From Rothia nasimurium (GTDB taxonomy: Bacteria; Actinomycetota; Actinomycetes; Actinomycetales; Micrococcaceae), in NCBI RefSeq assembly GCF_928392795.1, contig NZ_CAKMTJ010000008.1:62001-126000 (forward strand): 64,000 nucleotides of DNA, written 5' to 3'. A program made the translations under genes and the position numbers. Under the pieces are notes generated by a model. That model was not told the origin of the DNA. It searched no databases and saw only the letters and a program-made list of their open reading frames with translations. Positions 51,113 through 59,087 of this stretch are shown here, one piece after another (the first letter of the stretch is position 1; every line of letters begins with the position of its first letter).

Positions 51113-51805
51113 ATGACTGAAACCCACTCCGCACCTACCTTTCCTGGCCTAAGCCCGGCGGGGGCGCGCGTCCGCTCCACCAATCGCGGGGCAGAAATGC
51201 CCAGCCCGACCGGTAGGGGCACTACCGGTATCAATAAGCAGCCGGTAGCTTCGCTGGAGGTTTTTGCCCCGGCACCCGGCTATGGCAACGGCTCCGGCGT
51301 GAGCGGGGATTTTGTGGGGGACGCCAAACACCACGGCGGTGCTGACAAGGCGGTCTATGCCTTTGCCCGGGAAGAATTGGATTACTGGGCCGAGCGCTTA
51401 GGTGCTCCCTTGGCTGACGGGCAGTTCGGTGAGAACCTAACTACCGAGGGTATTACCTGGAGCCGGGTTCTTATCAACCAGCGCCTGGCGGTGGGTACGG
51501 CCGTGCTTGAGGTGTCGGTGCCGCGCCAGCCCTGCCGCACCTTTGCCGACTGGCTGGGCCACAAAGGCTGGGTAAAGACCTTTACTGAGCGTCAGGACGC
51601 CGGTGCCTACTTGCGTGTTATCCACCCCGGCACCATCACAGCCGGGGATGCTATTACTTTTCTGCCTGCCCCCGACCACGGGGTGACTATGGGGCAGGCC
51701 TTTGCGGCCGCTATGGGTGATCGTGCCTCCATGCAGGCCGTGGTAGAAGCAGGCTGCTACCCGCCTTTCTACCACGACCGGCTACTGGCTAAGCTGGGGC
51801 GCTAG
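51113..51805 (+). CDS. MOSC-domain protein (YiiM-like)
   Basis: 230 residues from ATG 51113; the frame continues upstream into paaR. MOSC features: GINKQPVASLEVFAPAPGYG, DFVGDAKHHGGADKAVYAFA, GQFGENLTTEGITWSRVLIN and the sulfur-carrier Cys in VSVPRQPCRTFADWLG. Family members bind molybdenum cofactor, and YiiM reduces N-hydroxylated compounds. It converges with paaZ, the two stops overlapping by 4 nt. No evident link to phenylacetate. Confidence 0.85.
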   Translation: MTETHSAPTFPGLSPAGARVRSTNRGAEMPSPTGRGTTGINKQPVASLEVFAPAPGYGNGSGVSGDFVGDAKHHGGADKAVYAFAREELDYWAERLGAPLADGQFGENLTTEGITWSRVLINQRLAVGTAVLEVSVPRQPCRTFADWLGHKGWVKTFTERQDAGAYLRVIHPGTITAGDAITFLPAPDHGVTMGQAFAAAMGDRASMQAVVEAGCYPPFYHDRLLAKLGR

Positions 51806-53883
51806 CTGGCGTCAGCCTCGGCCATAGGCCAGGTCTTGGCCACCAGTGTCAGCACATCGTAGGTGGCCACGATTTCGTCCTTCTGGTTGTGCAGCACCGC
51901 GTCCCAGGTGACCTCGCCGTACTCGTCGGTTACGCGCGGGGTAATCTTCTTAGCGGTCAGCGTCACGCGAATCGAATCATCGTAGGTAACCGGGGTGATA
52001 AAGCGCAGGTTCTCCAGGCCGTAGTTAGCCAGCACCGGGCCCGGGGCTGGATCAACGAAGAGCCCGGCAGCCCACGAGACCAACAGGTAGCCGTGGGCCA
52101 CACGACGGGGGAAGAAGGGGTTAGCTGCCGCAGCCTCCTCATCGGTGTGGGCGTAGAACATATCCCCGGTCTCATGGGCGAAATCAGTGATGTCCTGCAG
52201 TTTCACCTCGCGCAGGTCAGAAGCGAACTGGTCGCCGATGGCCAGCTCGGCCAGGGACTTGCGGAAGGGGTGCACGCCCTCGCCCGACTCTACCTGGGCG
52301 CGGGTGACGGTTGCGGCGTCCGCCCCGGGGTGCCACACCCCGGTCAGGGCAGTGAGCTTATTGGGGGAGCCCTGAATGGCGGTGCGCTGCATGTAGTGCT
52401 TCACGGCGCGCACACCACCGAGCTCCTCACCGCCACCGGCACGGCCGGGGCCACCGTGTACCAGGTGGGGCACGGGGGAGCCGTGGCCGGTTGAGGTCTT
52501 GGCGTCCTCGCGGTCCAGCACCAGGACGCGGCCGTGGTGGGCGGCAATGCCCAGGGCCAGCTGGGTGGCGGTGGCGTCATCGTGGGTGCAGACCGTAGCC
52601 ACCAGGGAGCCCTCGCCCAGGGCAGTCAGTTCAACGGCTTCGGCCAGGTCGGTGTACTCCAGTACGGAGGTCACTGGGCCGAAAGCCTCAACGGAATGAA
52701 CCTCGGGGGTGCGGGCGTCCTCAAAGGTCAGCACCGTGACCGGGTAGAAAGAGGGGCCCTCGGGGGCCTCGCCGCGGAAGGCAATCGTGCCGCCAGCCTC
52801 AACCAGGCGGGTCACAGCCTTTTCAACCTCGGTCTTCTGCTCGGGGGAGGCCAGTGAACCCATGGTCACTCCCTCCTCGCGCGGGTCGCCAACCACCACC
52901 CGTCCGGAAATCTTGCCCGCCAGGGCCTGGGCGACCTCAGCGGAGCGTCCGGCAGGTACCAGGACGCGGCGGATAGCGGTACACTTCTGGCCCGCCTTAG
53001 CGGTAATCTCCACCATGACCGACTTGATAAAGGCCTCAAACTCGGGGGTGTCAGCGGTGGCGTCCGGGCCCAGAATAGCGGCGTTCAGGGAGTCAGTTTC
53101 GGCGGTAAAGTGCAGGCCCTTGGTCTGCACGCTGGGGTGCTGACGCAGGGCGCGGGCGGTGGCAGCCGAACCGGTAAAGGCTACATGGTCGCGGTAGTCC
53201 AGGTAGTCCAGCAGGTCGCGGGCAGAGCCAGAAATCAGCTGTAAGGCGCCCTCGGGCAGCAGACCCGAATCCAACATGAGACGCACGGTCGCCTCGGCGA
53301 CGTAGCCGGTGGGAGTAGCGGGCTTGACGATAGTGGGCATACCGGCGATAAAGGCCGGGGCGAACTTCTCCAACATGCCCCAGATGGGGAAGTTAAAGGC
53401 GTTAATCTCAACGGCCACCCCGGGCAGGGTGGTGTAGATGTGCTCACCGATGAAGGAGCCGTCGCGGGAGAGCTGCTCAACGTTGCCGTCGATGATGACG
53501 CGGGAGTTGGGCAGCTCGCGGCGGCCCTTGGAGGAGAAGGTGAAGAGGGTGCCGATACCGCCGTCCACGTCGATGTAGTGGTCGCGCTGGGTGGCGCCGG
53601 TGGCGAAGGAAAGCTCGTAGAGCTCGGCCTTGTGGTCGGTCAGATACTGGGCCAACTGCTTGATGATGAGGGCGCGTTCGTGGAAGGTGAGCTTACCCAG
53701 GTTGGCCTGGCCGGTGGTGCGGGCGTAGTCAATGGCCCCTGCGGTGTCGATTCCCTCGGTGGAGACCCGGTAGATAGGCTCGCCGGTGATGGCGTGGAGG
53801 ACGTCCTGGGTTGAGCTGGGGTTTTCCGGGGCCCACCAGGAGCCCTTGATGAAGCTGGGAACTAGGGTGGGGGTGCTCGTCAT
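51802..53883 (-). CDS. paaZ: PaaZ, oxepin-CoA hydrolase / semialdehyde dehydrogenase
   Basis: 693 residues, the full bifunctional length. The N-terminal aldehyde dehydrogenase part (to about 530) has VAVEINAFNFPIWGMLEKFA, AFTGSAATARALRQHPSVQT, and catalytic Cys in EITAKAGQKCTAIRRVLVP. The C-terminal MaoC/hotdog hydratase part has FAHETGDMFYAHTDEEAAAA and RVAHGYLLVSWAAGLFVDPA. It opens oxepin-CoA and oxidises the aldehyde to 3-oxo-5,6-dehydrosuberyl-CoA. A PaaR-type operator lies 35 nt upstream, shared with a divergent thioesterase. Confidence 0.95.
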   Translation of the reverse strand: MTSTPTLVPSFIKGSWWAPENPSSTQDVLHAITGEPIYRVSTEGIDTAGAIDYARTTGQANLGKLTFHERALIIKQLAQYLTDHKAELYELSFATGATQRDHYIDVDGGIGTLFTFSSKGRRELPNSRVIIDGNVEQLSRDGSFIGEHIYTTLPGVAVEINAFNFPIWGMLEKFAPAFIAGMPTIVKPATPTGYVAEATVRLMLDSGLLPEGALQLISGSARDLLDYLDYRDHVAFTGSAATARALRQHPSVQTKGLHFTAETDSLNAAILGPDATADTPEFEAFIKSVMVEITAKAGQKCTAIRRVLVPAGRSAEVAQALAGKISGRVVVGDPREEGVTMGSLASPEQKTEVEKAVTRLVEAGGTIAFRGEAPEGPSFYPVTVLTFEDARTPEVHSVEAFGPVTSVLEYTDLAEAVELTALGEGSLVATVCTHDDATATQLALGIAAHHGRVLVLDREDAKTSTGHGSPVPHLVHGGPGRAGGGEELGGVRAVKHYMQRTAIQGSPNKLTALTGVWHPGADAATVTRAQVESGEGVHPFRKSLAELAIGDQFASDLREVKLQDITDFAHETGDMFYAHTDEEAAAANPFFPRRVAHGYLLVSWAAGLFVDPAPGPVLANYGLENLRFITPVTYDDSIRVTLTAKKITPRVTDEYGEVTWDAVLHNQKDEIVATYDVLTLVAKTWPMAEADAS

Positions 53884-53917
53884 TGAGAAATCCTTACTGT
53901 TGGGACGCCCGGAAATA

Positions 53918-53952
53918 AGTGACCGAGCGTTCAGTTATTGGTATAAACTATA
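53918..53952 (-). promoter_or_regulatory. paaZ promoter region with PaaR-type operator
   Basis: Operator AGTGACCGAGCGTTCAGT at 53918-53935. Read leftward, a -10 TATAGT at 53947-53952 precedes it, so bound regulator would cover the start region. The divergent thioesterase gene begins at 54014. Confidence 0.65.
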
Positions 53953-54013
53953 GTTCACATCACAGGTGAAGAAAAGCCTTGCACCCCTTGAGGACAGGGC
54001 GGAAAGGACGCTC

Positions 54014-54442
54014 ATGGGCGAGCAGGTAGGCCCCGGCCAGGAGGCTGACGGGCAGGTCGAACTCTGGAAAATTACCCTGGGTGAGCTAGACGAAAAGATG
54101 GGCGTACAGGTGCTCGAAGAGTCTGCCGAGCGCGTGGTGGCCACCATGCCGGTGGAGGGCAACCGTCAGTCCCTGGGCCTGCTGCACGGGGGTGCCATGC
54201 TGGCCCTGGGGGAGGCCGTAGGCTCCTGGGCCGCAGTCATTCATGCCTCATCCATGGGCAAGGTTGCGGTGGGCGTGGACGTGAACGCCACCCACCACAA
54301 ATCCTCAAAAACCGGCACCGTGCGGGCGACGGCGTCCGCCATTCACCTGGGCCGTTCCCTGACCACCCACGAAGTGATTATTACCCACGAAGATACGGGC
54401 GCGCGCCTGTGCACCCTGCGTATCACCAACTTCATCAAGTAG
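54014..54442 (+). CDS. Hotdog-fold thioesterase, PaaI/MenI-like
   Basis: 142 residues from ATG 54014, chosen over in-frame GTG 53966 because AAGGA is correctly spaced. Hotdog features: MGVQVLEESAERVVATMPVE, GNRQSLGLLHGGAMLALGEA (catalytic loop) and GVDVNATHHKSSKTGTVRA. It resembles 1,4-dihydroxy-2-naphthoyl-CoA and aromatic acyl-CoA thioesterases. Divergent from paaZ over a PaaR-type operator, so it may be a second release valve for dead-end CoA esters besides PaaI. Confidence 0.82.
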   Translation: MGEQVGPGQEADGQVELWKITLGELDEKMGVQVLEESAERVVATMPVEGNRQSLGLLHGGAMLALGEAVGSWAAVIHASSMGKVAVGVDVNATHHKSSKTGTVRATASAIHLGRSLTTHEVIITHEDTGARLCTLRITNFIK

Positions 54443-54524
54443 GTACCACCTCAGTTGGGTGGGTACCATTTAAACCAGAAAAACCCACCTAGTTCGTGGG
54501 TTTTTCTGATTTAACTGGTACCTA
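54440..54524. terminator. Nested palindrome between convergent genes
   Basis: Outer arms TAGGTACCA (54440-54448) and TGGTACCTA (54516-54524). Inner hairpin CAGAAAAACCCAC (54476-54488) and GTGGGTTTTTCTG (54496-54508) with A/T runs in both directions. Bidirectional terminator between the thioesterase and hipA. Confidence 0.75.
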
Positions 54525-54539
54525 CCGGGGTGGGCGGGC

Positions 54540-55733
54540 CTAGAAATCCCTAAGTTCTTCAAGAGACTGTGCAAAGCGCGGCTCCATGATGCTCAGGCTG
54601 TGGGCATCTAAACCGTTCTTTCTGGCTTCTGAGACAGCCCCCTCAAGAACCGAGTACGCCGTCCGCAACCACTGCTCCGCCGTAGCTTCGGTTAACCCAC
54701 AAAGACTAAGGATCTCCCGGTGAAGAACATCATGCAGGGCGTAATCCTCAGAGCCGTACAGTGACAGCTGATGAAAAGCCTCATCGGGTGTTGGATTAAC
54801 GTCAAAGCTAGGAGCTAAGGACCAAGCCCCAGAGACATGCAGGAACCCGTGGTTTCGTAGATGATCATCGGTATTGCCCAAGAGGTAGCCGAAAGCGAGA
54901 CGCCGCCACAACTCCCCTGTATTGGCCCCATGCTCACGTGCGAACTCCAGCAAATCAACCCAGTCGCCACCATCGCCGTCCTGGGCTTCGAGGGCGGTCA
55001 TAGCAGAAATATAGGGAATGCGTGCCCCCTGAGGGGTACGGTCAAAACGTCTTTGGAGGTAAATCCGCCGGGGATTTTCAGCCCCGTCTGTAATGGTTAG
55101 GGTTCGCCCCTGCGGTACAGTAATGCCAACTTTCTCCTGTAGAGAGCGTGCCGTAAACTCCCACCCCATGATGTCCCAGTCGTCCCCGATAGGCTTAGGG
55201 AACTTAGCCAGCCATAGCTGACCGTTAATCTTCACATTCGCCTTGGGGCGAGCCCCGCCTAGAGAACCGGTTGCCCGAAAAAGCCGACGGGTCTGTATAT
55301 CTGGAATATCAGTAAAGTTCTGTTCCACAGCATCTGCCGTTGATAGGAGCTGGGGTAAATCCACCTCAGCCGGAACGCCTGTTCCATCTGCTGCTTGGGC
55401 CACTCCTTCAAGCCAAAAACGCGTAGCCCCCTGTCTGCTGGCGTCATTTACCCCGAGAAGGTAGTCGTATTCCCCAAGACTAGTCTTACCTGCTGCTCGC
55501 TGCAGAAGCTTACGCCCCCAGCGGTCGGGGGCACTATCAGAAAAAGGCCCTAGCCCGTCAAAGGCCTGTGGGCCTGCTACGAGGGGCAGGGAAGGTGCTA
55601 GCGCAAAAGCACGCGGGTGAGCAATGTAATCTGTGGTGTACGAAAAGACCCCGTTTCGATACGCGGGATAAAGGTGCCCGGCGACTACTTCTTGAGTGCC
55701 GATAAGGGTTGTAACGGTGACTTTAGGGTTCAT
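54540..55733 (-). CDS. hipA: HipA, Ser/Thr kinase toxin
   Basis: 397 residues. HipA N-domain: YPAYRNGVFSYTTDYIAHPR, FDGLGPFSDSAPDRWGRKLL and GEYDYLLGVNDASRQGATRF. The kinase core has an ATP loop SLGGARPKANVKINGQLWLA and catalytic LLGNTDDHLRNHGFLHVSG (Asp and Asn at about residues 290-295). The metal Asp is in LAPSFDVNPTPDE. All key residues are present, so the kinase looks intact. HipA toxins phosphorylate targets such as glutamyl-tRNA synthetase and slow growth. It overlaps hipB by 11 nt. Confidence 0.88.
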   Translation of the reverse strand: MNPKVTVTTLIGTQEVVAGHLYPAYRNGVFSYTTDYIAHPRAFALAPSLPLVAGPQAFDGLGPFSDSAPDRWGRKLLQRAAGKTSLGEYDYLLGVNDASRQGATRFWLEGVAQAADGTGVPAEVDLPQLLSTADAVEQNFTDIPDIQTRRLFRATGSLGGARPKANVKINGQLWLAKFPKPIGDDWDIMGWEFTARSLQEKVGITVPQGRTLTITDGAENPRRIYLQRRFDRTPQGARIPYISAMTALEAQDGDGGDWVDLLEFAREHGANTGELWRRLAFGYLLGNTDDHLRNHGFLHVSGAWSLAPSFDVNPTPDEAFHQLSLYGSEDYALHDVLHREILSLCGLTEATAEQWLRTAYSVLEGAVSEARKNGLDAHSLSIMEPRFAQSLEELRDF

Positions 55734-56028
55734 TGCGCCGCCTTACCACCTTGGGGAGCTTCTCGTTGGCTCGGAGCTTGCCCACGTCGGTGAGATAAGG
55801 ATCGGTTGCGGTAACAACTCCATCGAGCATGCCCAAGACTTTCAAGACCGTGAGCAGAATGTCGGAGCGAACGGGCTGACCCGACTCAATCTTTCGTAAG
55901 GTTACTACCGTGGTTCCTGCTCGTTCTGCGACCATTTGGGCGGTAAGACCCAGAAGTTTACGCTGGGTAGTTAGATTTTCGCCCATGGTGCGCTGTGCCC
56001 GGCGGACGGGTAGGGGAATATATCCCAC
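55723..56028 (-). CDS. hipB: HipB-like XRE antitoxin
   Basis: 101 residues, GTG start with GGGAGG upstream. XRE-type HTH at about residues 17-70: TTQRKLLGLTAQMVAERAGT, TVVTLRKIESGQPVRSDILL. It would bind HipA and repress the operon. It lies first in the pair, and a 55-nt perfect hairpin starts 14 nt upstream of its start codon. The pair separates paaZ/thioesterase from paaH. Confidence 0.85.
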   Translation of the reverse strand: MGYIPLPVRRAQRTMGENLTTQRKLLGLTAQMVAERAGTTVVTLRKIESGQPVRSDILLTVLKVLGMLDGVVTATDPYLTDVGKLRANEKLPKVVRRRNEP

Positions 56029-56041
56029 TGAGACCTCCCTT

Positions 56042-56096
56042 AAACAGAAGCTTTTCTTTCAGTATAAGCTCCATAGTGAAAGAAAAGCTTCTGTTT
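56042..56096. repeat. 55-nt hairpin with perfect 20-bp arms upstream of hipB
   Basis: Arms AAACAGAAGCTTTTCTTTCA (56042-56061) and its exact complement (56077-56096), 15-nt loop. It lies between the paaH stop (56116) and the hipB start (56028), both leftward. It could terminate the paaH operon and also act as a hipBA operator. Confidence 0.8.
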
Positions 56097-56115
56097 GTTG
56101 TATGGGTAGGCTGGC

Positions 56116-56985
56116 CTAGCTGTAGTCGTAGAAACCCTTGCCGCTCTTACGGCCCAGCTCCCCGCGGGCCACCATATCGCGCATGAGCTGCGGCGGGGCA
56201 AACCGCTCACCCAGCTGCGACTCAAGATACTCAGCAATGCCGAGGCGGACGTCCAGCCCCACCACATCGGTCAAAGCCAGCGGGCCAATGGGGAACTTGT
56301 AGCCCAGCACCATAGCGTTATCAATATCCTCAGGGCTAGCCACTCCCTCCTCAACCATGCGGATAGCCTCAAGGGCAATCGCCACACCCAGACGTGAGGA
56401 GGCGAAACCGGGGGCGTCATTGACCACCACCGGGGTCTTGCCCAGCCCCTCAACCCAGAGGCGGGCAGCCTCCTTCAGCTCGGCAGACGAATGCTTGGAC
56501 TGCACCACCTCCACCAGCTTGGACGCCGGCACCGGGTTAAAGAAATGCAGGCCAATAAAGTGACCGGGGCGCTCCAAAGACTCCGCCAACCCATCAATCG
56601 ACAGCGACGAGGTATTCGACGCCAACCAGGCGTCCTCACCCAACTGCTCCTCCACAGCTCGCAGGGCGCCTACCTTCACATCCCAGTTCTCGGGCACAGC
56701 CTCAACCACCAGCTGGCGGTCGGCAAAATCACCGTAATCCACCGACACCGCAAACCGCTCGGTCAGCTCATCAAAATTACCGTCAAAAGCCCCGCGCTCC
56801 AGCGACTTAGCCAAATCGCGCTCCACGCGCTCGCGGGCAGCTTCGGCCGCCTGGGCGTCCCGCTCAACCACCACAACTTGGGCCCCGGCCAGCAGGAAGG
56901 CATGGGCAATACCCGCGCCCATGCGTCCGCCGCCCAGCACGCCCACGCGGGCAGGAACCTTCAACTCGTGAACTTCAGTCATCAC
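56116..56985 (-). CDS. paaH: 3-Hydroxyacyl-CoA dehydrogenase (PaaH-like)
   Basis: 289 residues. NAD site ARVGVLGGGRMGAGIAHAFL, catalytic His/Asn region FIGLHFFNPVPASKLVEVVQ and DAPGFASSRLGVAIALEAIR. The C-terminal part (LGYKFPIGPLALTDVVGLDV) is typical of single-domain Hbd/PaaH. It oxidises 3-hydroxyadipyl-CoA in the Paa route. Third gene of the leftward thiolase operon, 6 nt after the enoyl-CoA hydratase. Confidence 0.9.
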   Translation of the reverse strand: MMTEVHELKVPARVGVLGGGRMGAGIAHAFLLAGAQVVVVERDAQAAEAARERVERDLAKSLERGAFDGNFDELTERFAVSVDYGDFADRQLVVEAVPENWDVKVGALRAVEEQLGEDAWLASNTSSLSIDGLAESLERPGHFIGLHFFNPVPASKLVEVVQSKHSSAELKEAARLWVEGLGKTPVVVNDAPGFASSRLGVAIALEAIRMVEEGVASPEDIDNAMVLGYKFPIGPLALTDVVGLDVRLGIAEYLESQLGERFAPPQLMRDMVARGELGRKSGKGFYDYS

Positions 56986-56991
56986 TTACCT

Positions 56992-57750
56992 CTACTTCTT
57001 CTTCCGATCAAGAAAAGCCTGCATACGGTCAAACTTGGCCTGGGACTCAAACAGAATCGCCTGGGCCAACTCATCAATATGGGGGTGGGCCTCGCGCGGG
57101 GCCGCAAAGACCCGCTTGGTTACGCGCACCGCCAGCGGGTCCTGGGCTCCAATACGGTCTGCCAGGGCGTGGGCCGCGGGGAGCAGGGCGGACGGCTCAT
57201 GCAGCTCGGTCACCAGGTGCAGCTCAAGTGCCTCCTCGGCAGACAGGATTCGACCGGCCATGAGAATCTCAAGAGCCACCGGCTCGCCCACCAGCTCCTT
57301 GAGGCGCCAGAGGGCGCCGGCGGCGGCGATAATACCCAGGTTGGTTTCGGGCTGGCCCATCTTGATGTAGGGGGTGCCCAGGCGGAAGTCAGCCGCATAG
57401 GCCAGCTCCGCACCGCCACCCAGGGCGTAGCCGTCAATGGCGGCAATCACCGGCATGGGGAGCTTATGGATGCGGTCAAAAATTTGCGAATTGACCCCGC
57501 GCAGGGCGTCCTCCCGGCGGCGCTCACGCAGCTGGGCGATATCGGCGCCCGAGGCGAAAATCCCGCGCCCGTTTACCTCGCAGCCGGTCAGGATCAGAAT
57601 CTTGGGAGTGACCTCGAGGTAGGCACAGACCTCGTGGAGCTCGGCGACCATGGTGGCGTCAATGGCGTTGCGCACCTCGGGGCGGTTCATGCGGACGACC
57701 AGGCGGTCCTCGCCCTCTTCAACGGCGAGGGCGGTGAAGTGCTCAAACAT
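56992..57750 (-). CDS. Enoyl-CoA hydratase (PaaF-like)
   Basis: 252 residues from ATG 57750, which overlaps the thiolase stop (TAATG); the long upstream extension lies inside the thiolase gene. Motifs: LVVRMNRPEVRNAIDATMVA, NGRGIFASGADIAQLRERRR, AAIDGYALGGGAELAYAADF and GQPETNLGIIAAAGALWRLK. It hydrates dehydroadipyl-CoA if it serves the Paa route, as its position between paaH and the thiolase suggests. Confidence 0.88.
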   Translation of the reverse strand: MFEHFTALAVEEGEDRLVVRMNRPEVRNAIDATMVAELHEVCAYLEVTPKILILTGCEVNGRGIFASGADIAQLRERRREDALRGVNSQIFDRIHKLPMPVIAAIDGYALGGGAELAYAADFRLGTPYIKMGQPETNLGIIAAAGALWRLKELVGEPVALEILMAGRILSAEEALELHLVTELHEPSALLPAAHALADRIGAQDPLAVRVTKRVFAAPREAHPHIDELAQAILFESQAKFDRMQAFLDRKKK

Positions 57751-58958
57751 TAGACGGCCTCCACCAGCAGGGCAGCGCCCTGGCCCACGCCAATGCACAT
57801 GGTGGCCAGGCCCTTGCTGGCGCCCTCGCGTTCCATGCGGCCCAGCAGGGTAATGACAATGCGGGAGCCGGACGAGCCCAGCGGGTGGCCCAGGGCAATC
57901 GCCCCGCCGTCGCGGTTGACGGTATCCTCGCTCAGGCCCAGGCGGCGCATGGATGCCAGAGACTGGGAGGCAAAAGCCTCGTTGAGTTCCACAGCCCCCA
58001 GGTCTGCCACCGTCCACCCGGCCCTGGCCAGGGCTTTTTCGGTGGCGGGTACGGGGCCCAGACCCATAATTTCGGGGGCTAGACCGGCGGACGTGCCGGT
58101 GACAACGCGGGCGCGCGGGGTTAGCCCGTACTTCTTCACGGCTTCTTCGGAGGCCACAATAATGGCTGATGCCCCGTCGTTGAGGGAGGATGAATTACCT
58201 GCCGTCACCACAGAACCACCGGCGACGACCGGGCGCAGCTTGGCCAGTACCTCGGGGGTGGTGCCGGGGCGGGGGCCCTCGTCCGTATCAACCACGGTTT
58301 CCCGGCCCTTGCGGTCCCGTACCACCACGGGCACGATTTCGTCTTTAAAGTGCCCGGCTTCAATGGCCGCGATGGCCCGCTCGTGGGAGCGGACGGCAAA
58401 GGCGTCACAGTCTTCGCGGGAAATAGAATCGACGCGGGCTACCTCTTCTGCGGTTTCTGGCATGGAGTAGGTGAACTTGTCGCGCTCAGCAAATACGGGG
58501 TTGACGAAGCGCCAGCCGATAGAGGTATCGAAGCTCTGGCCGGGCTTGGCAAAAGCGGTGGTGGGCTTTTCCATGACCCAGGGGGCGCGGGACATAGACT
58601 CCACGCCACCGGCAATCACGATATCGGCCTCACCCGCCTTAATCATCTGCGCAGCCAGGGTAATAGCGCTCATGCCCGAGGCACACAGGCGGTTGACGGT
58701 GATGCCGGGGACGGTGTCGGGGTAGTCGTTGAGCAGCCAGGCCAGGCGGGCTACGTTACGGTTCTCTTCACCGGCACCGTTGGCGTTGCCCAAGATGACC
58801 TCGTCGATAGCCGCCGGGTCAAGCCCGGCCTTCTCGACGACGTCCTTAATCACCAGGGCCGCGAGATCATCGGGGCGGACGGACGACAGCGCCCCGCCGT
58901 AACGCCCCACGGGGGTGCGGGAGCCGCCTACGAGATAAGCCTGGGGTGTCTGCGACAT
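57750..58958 (-). CDS. paaJ: Thiolase (PaaJ/PcaF-like, beta-ketoadipyl-CoA)
   Basis: 402 residues, the PcaF/PaaJ length. Nucleophile Cys in VNRLCASGMSAITLAAQMIK, GGVESMSRAPWVMEKPTTAF, VELNEAFASQSLASMRRLGL, NRDGGAIALGHPLGSSGSRI and the second Cys in LATMCIGVGQGAALLVEAV. It splits 3-oxoadipyl-CoA, and 3-oxo-dehydrosuberyl-CoA, to acetyl-CoA and the shortened acyl-CoA. First gene of the operon with promoter TTGACC/AAAGAT and a PaaR-type operator. Confidence 0.9.
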   Translation of the reverse strand: MSQTPQAYLVGGSRTPVGRYGGALSSVRPDDLAALVIKDVVEKAGLDPAAIDEVILGNANGAGEENRNVARLAWLLNDYPDTVPGITVNRLCASGMSAITLAAQMIKAGEADIVIAGGVESMSRAPWVMEKPTTAFAKPGQSFDTSIGWRFVNPVFAERDKFTYSMPETAEEVARVDSISREDCDAFAVRSHERAIAAIEAGHFKDEIVPVVVRDRKGRETVVDTDEGPRPGTTPEVLAKLRPVVAGGSVVTAGNSSSLNDGASAIIVASEEAVKKYGLTPRARVVTGTSAGLAPEIMGLGPVPATEKALARAGWTVADLGAVELNEAFASQSLASMRRLGLSEDTVNRDGGAIALGHPLGSSGSRIVITLLGRMEREGASKGLATMCIGVGQGAALLVEAV

Positions 58959-58989
58959 TCAAACTCCTTTGTCAGAAAGCCAAGAAATA

Positions 58990-59038
58990 ACTGACCAATC
59001 GTTCACTAAATCTTTTCACTTTAAGTGATGTAGGTCAA
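58990..59038 (-). promoter_or_regulatory. Thiolase operon promoter with PaaR-type operator
   Basis: -35 TTGACC (59033-59038), 17-bp spacer, -10 AAAGAT (59010-59015). The operator ACTGACCAATCGTTCACT at 58990-59007 lies immediately downstream, the same geometry as at paaA. Confidence 0.65.
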
Positions 59039-59052
59039 GGGCAAGAGAAAGA

Positions 59053-59079
59053 CCCCCGCCACCGGTGGGGTGGCGGGGG
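59053..59079 (-). terminator. Terminator of the MHS transporter gene
   Basis: 11-bp perfect arms CCCCCGCCACC and GGTGGCGGGGG with a 5-nt loop. Read leftward it is followed by TCTTTCTC. Confidence 0.8.
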
Positions 59080-59087
59080 CTGAGAGC

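Noticed and set aside
57751..58017. Upstream extension of the PaaF-like gene
   Set aside because: Out-of-frame reading of the thiolase gene. ATG 57750 overlaps the thiolase stop as in a coupled operon.
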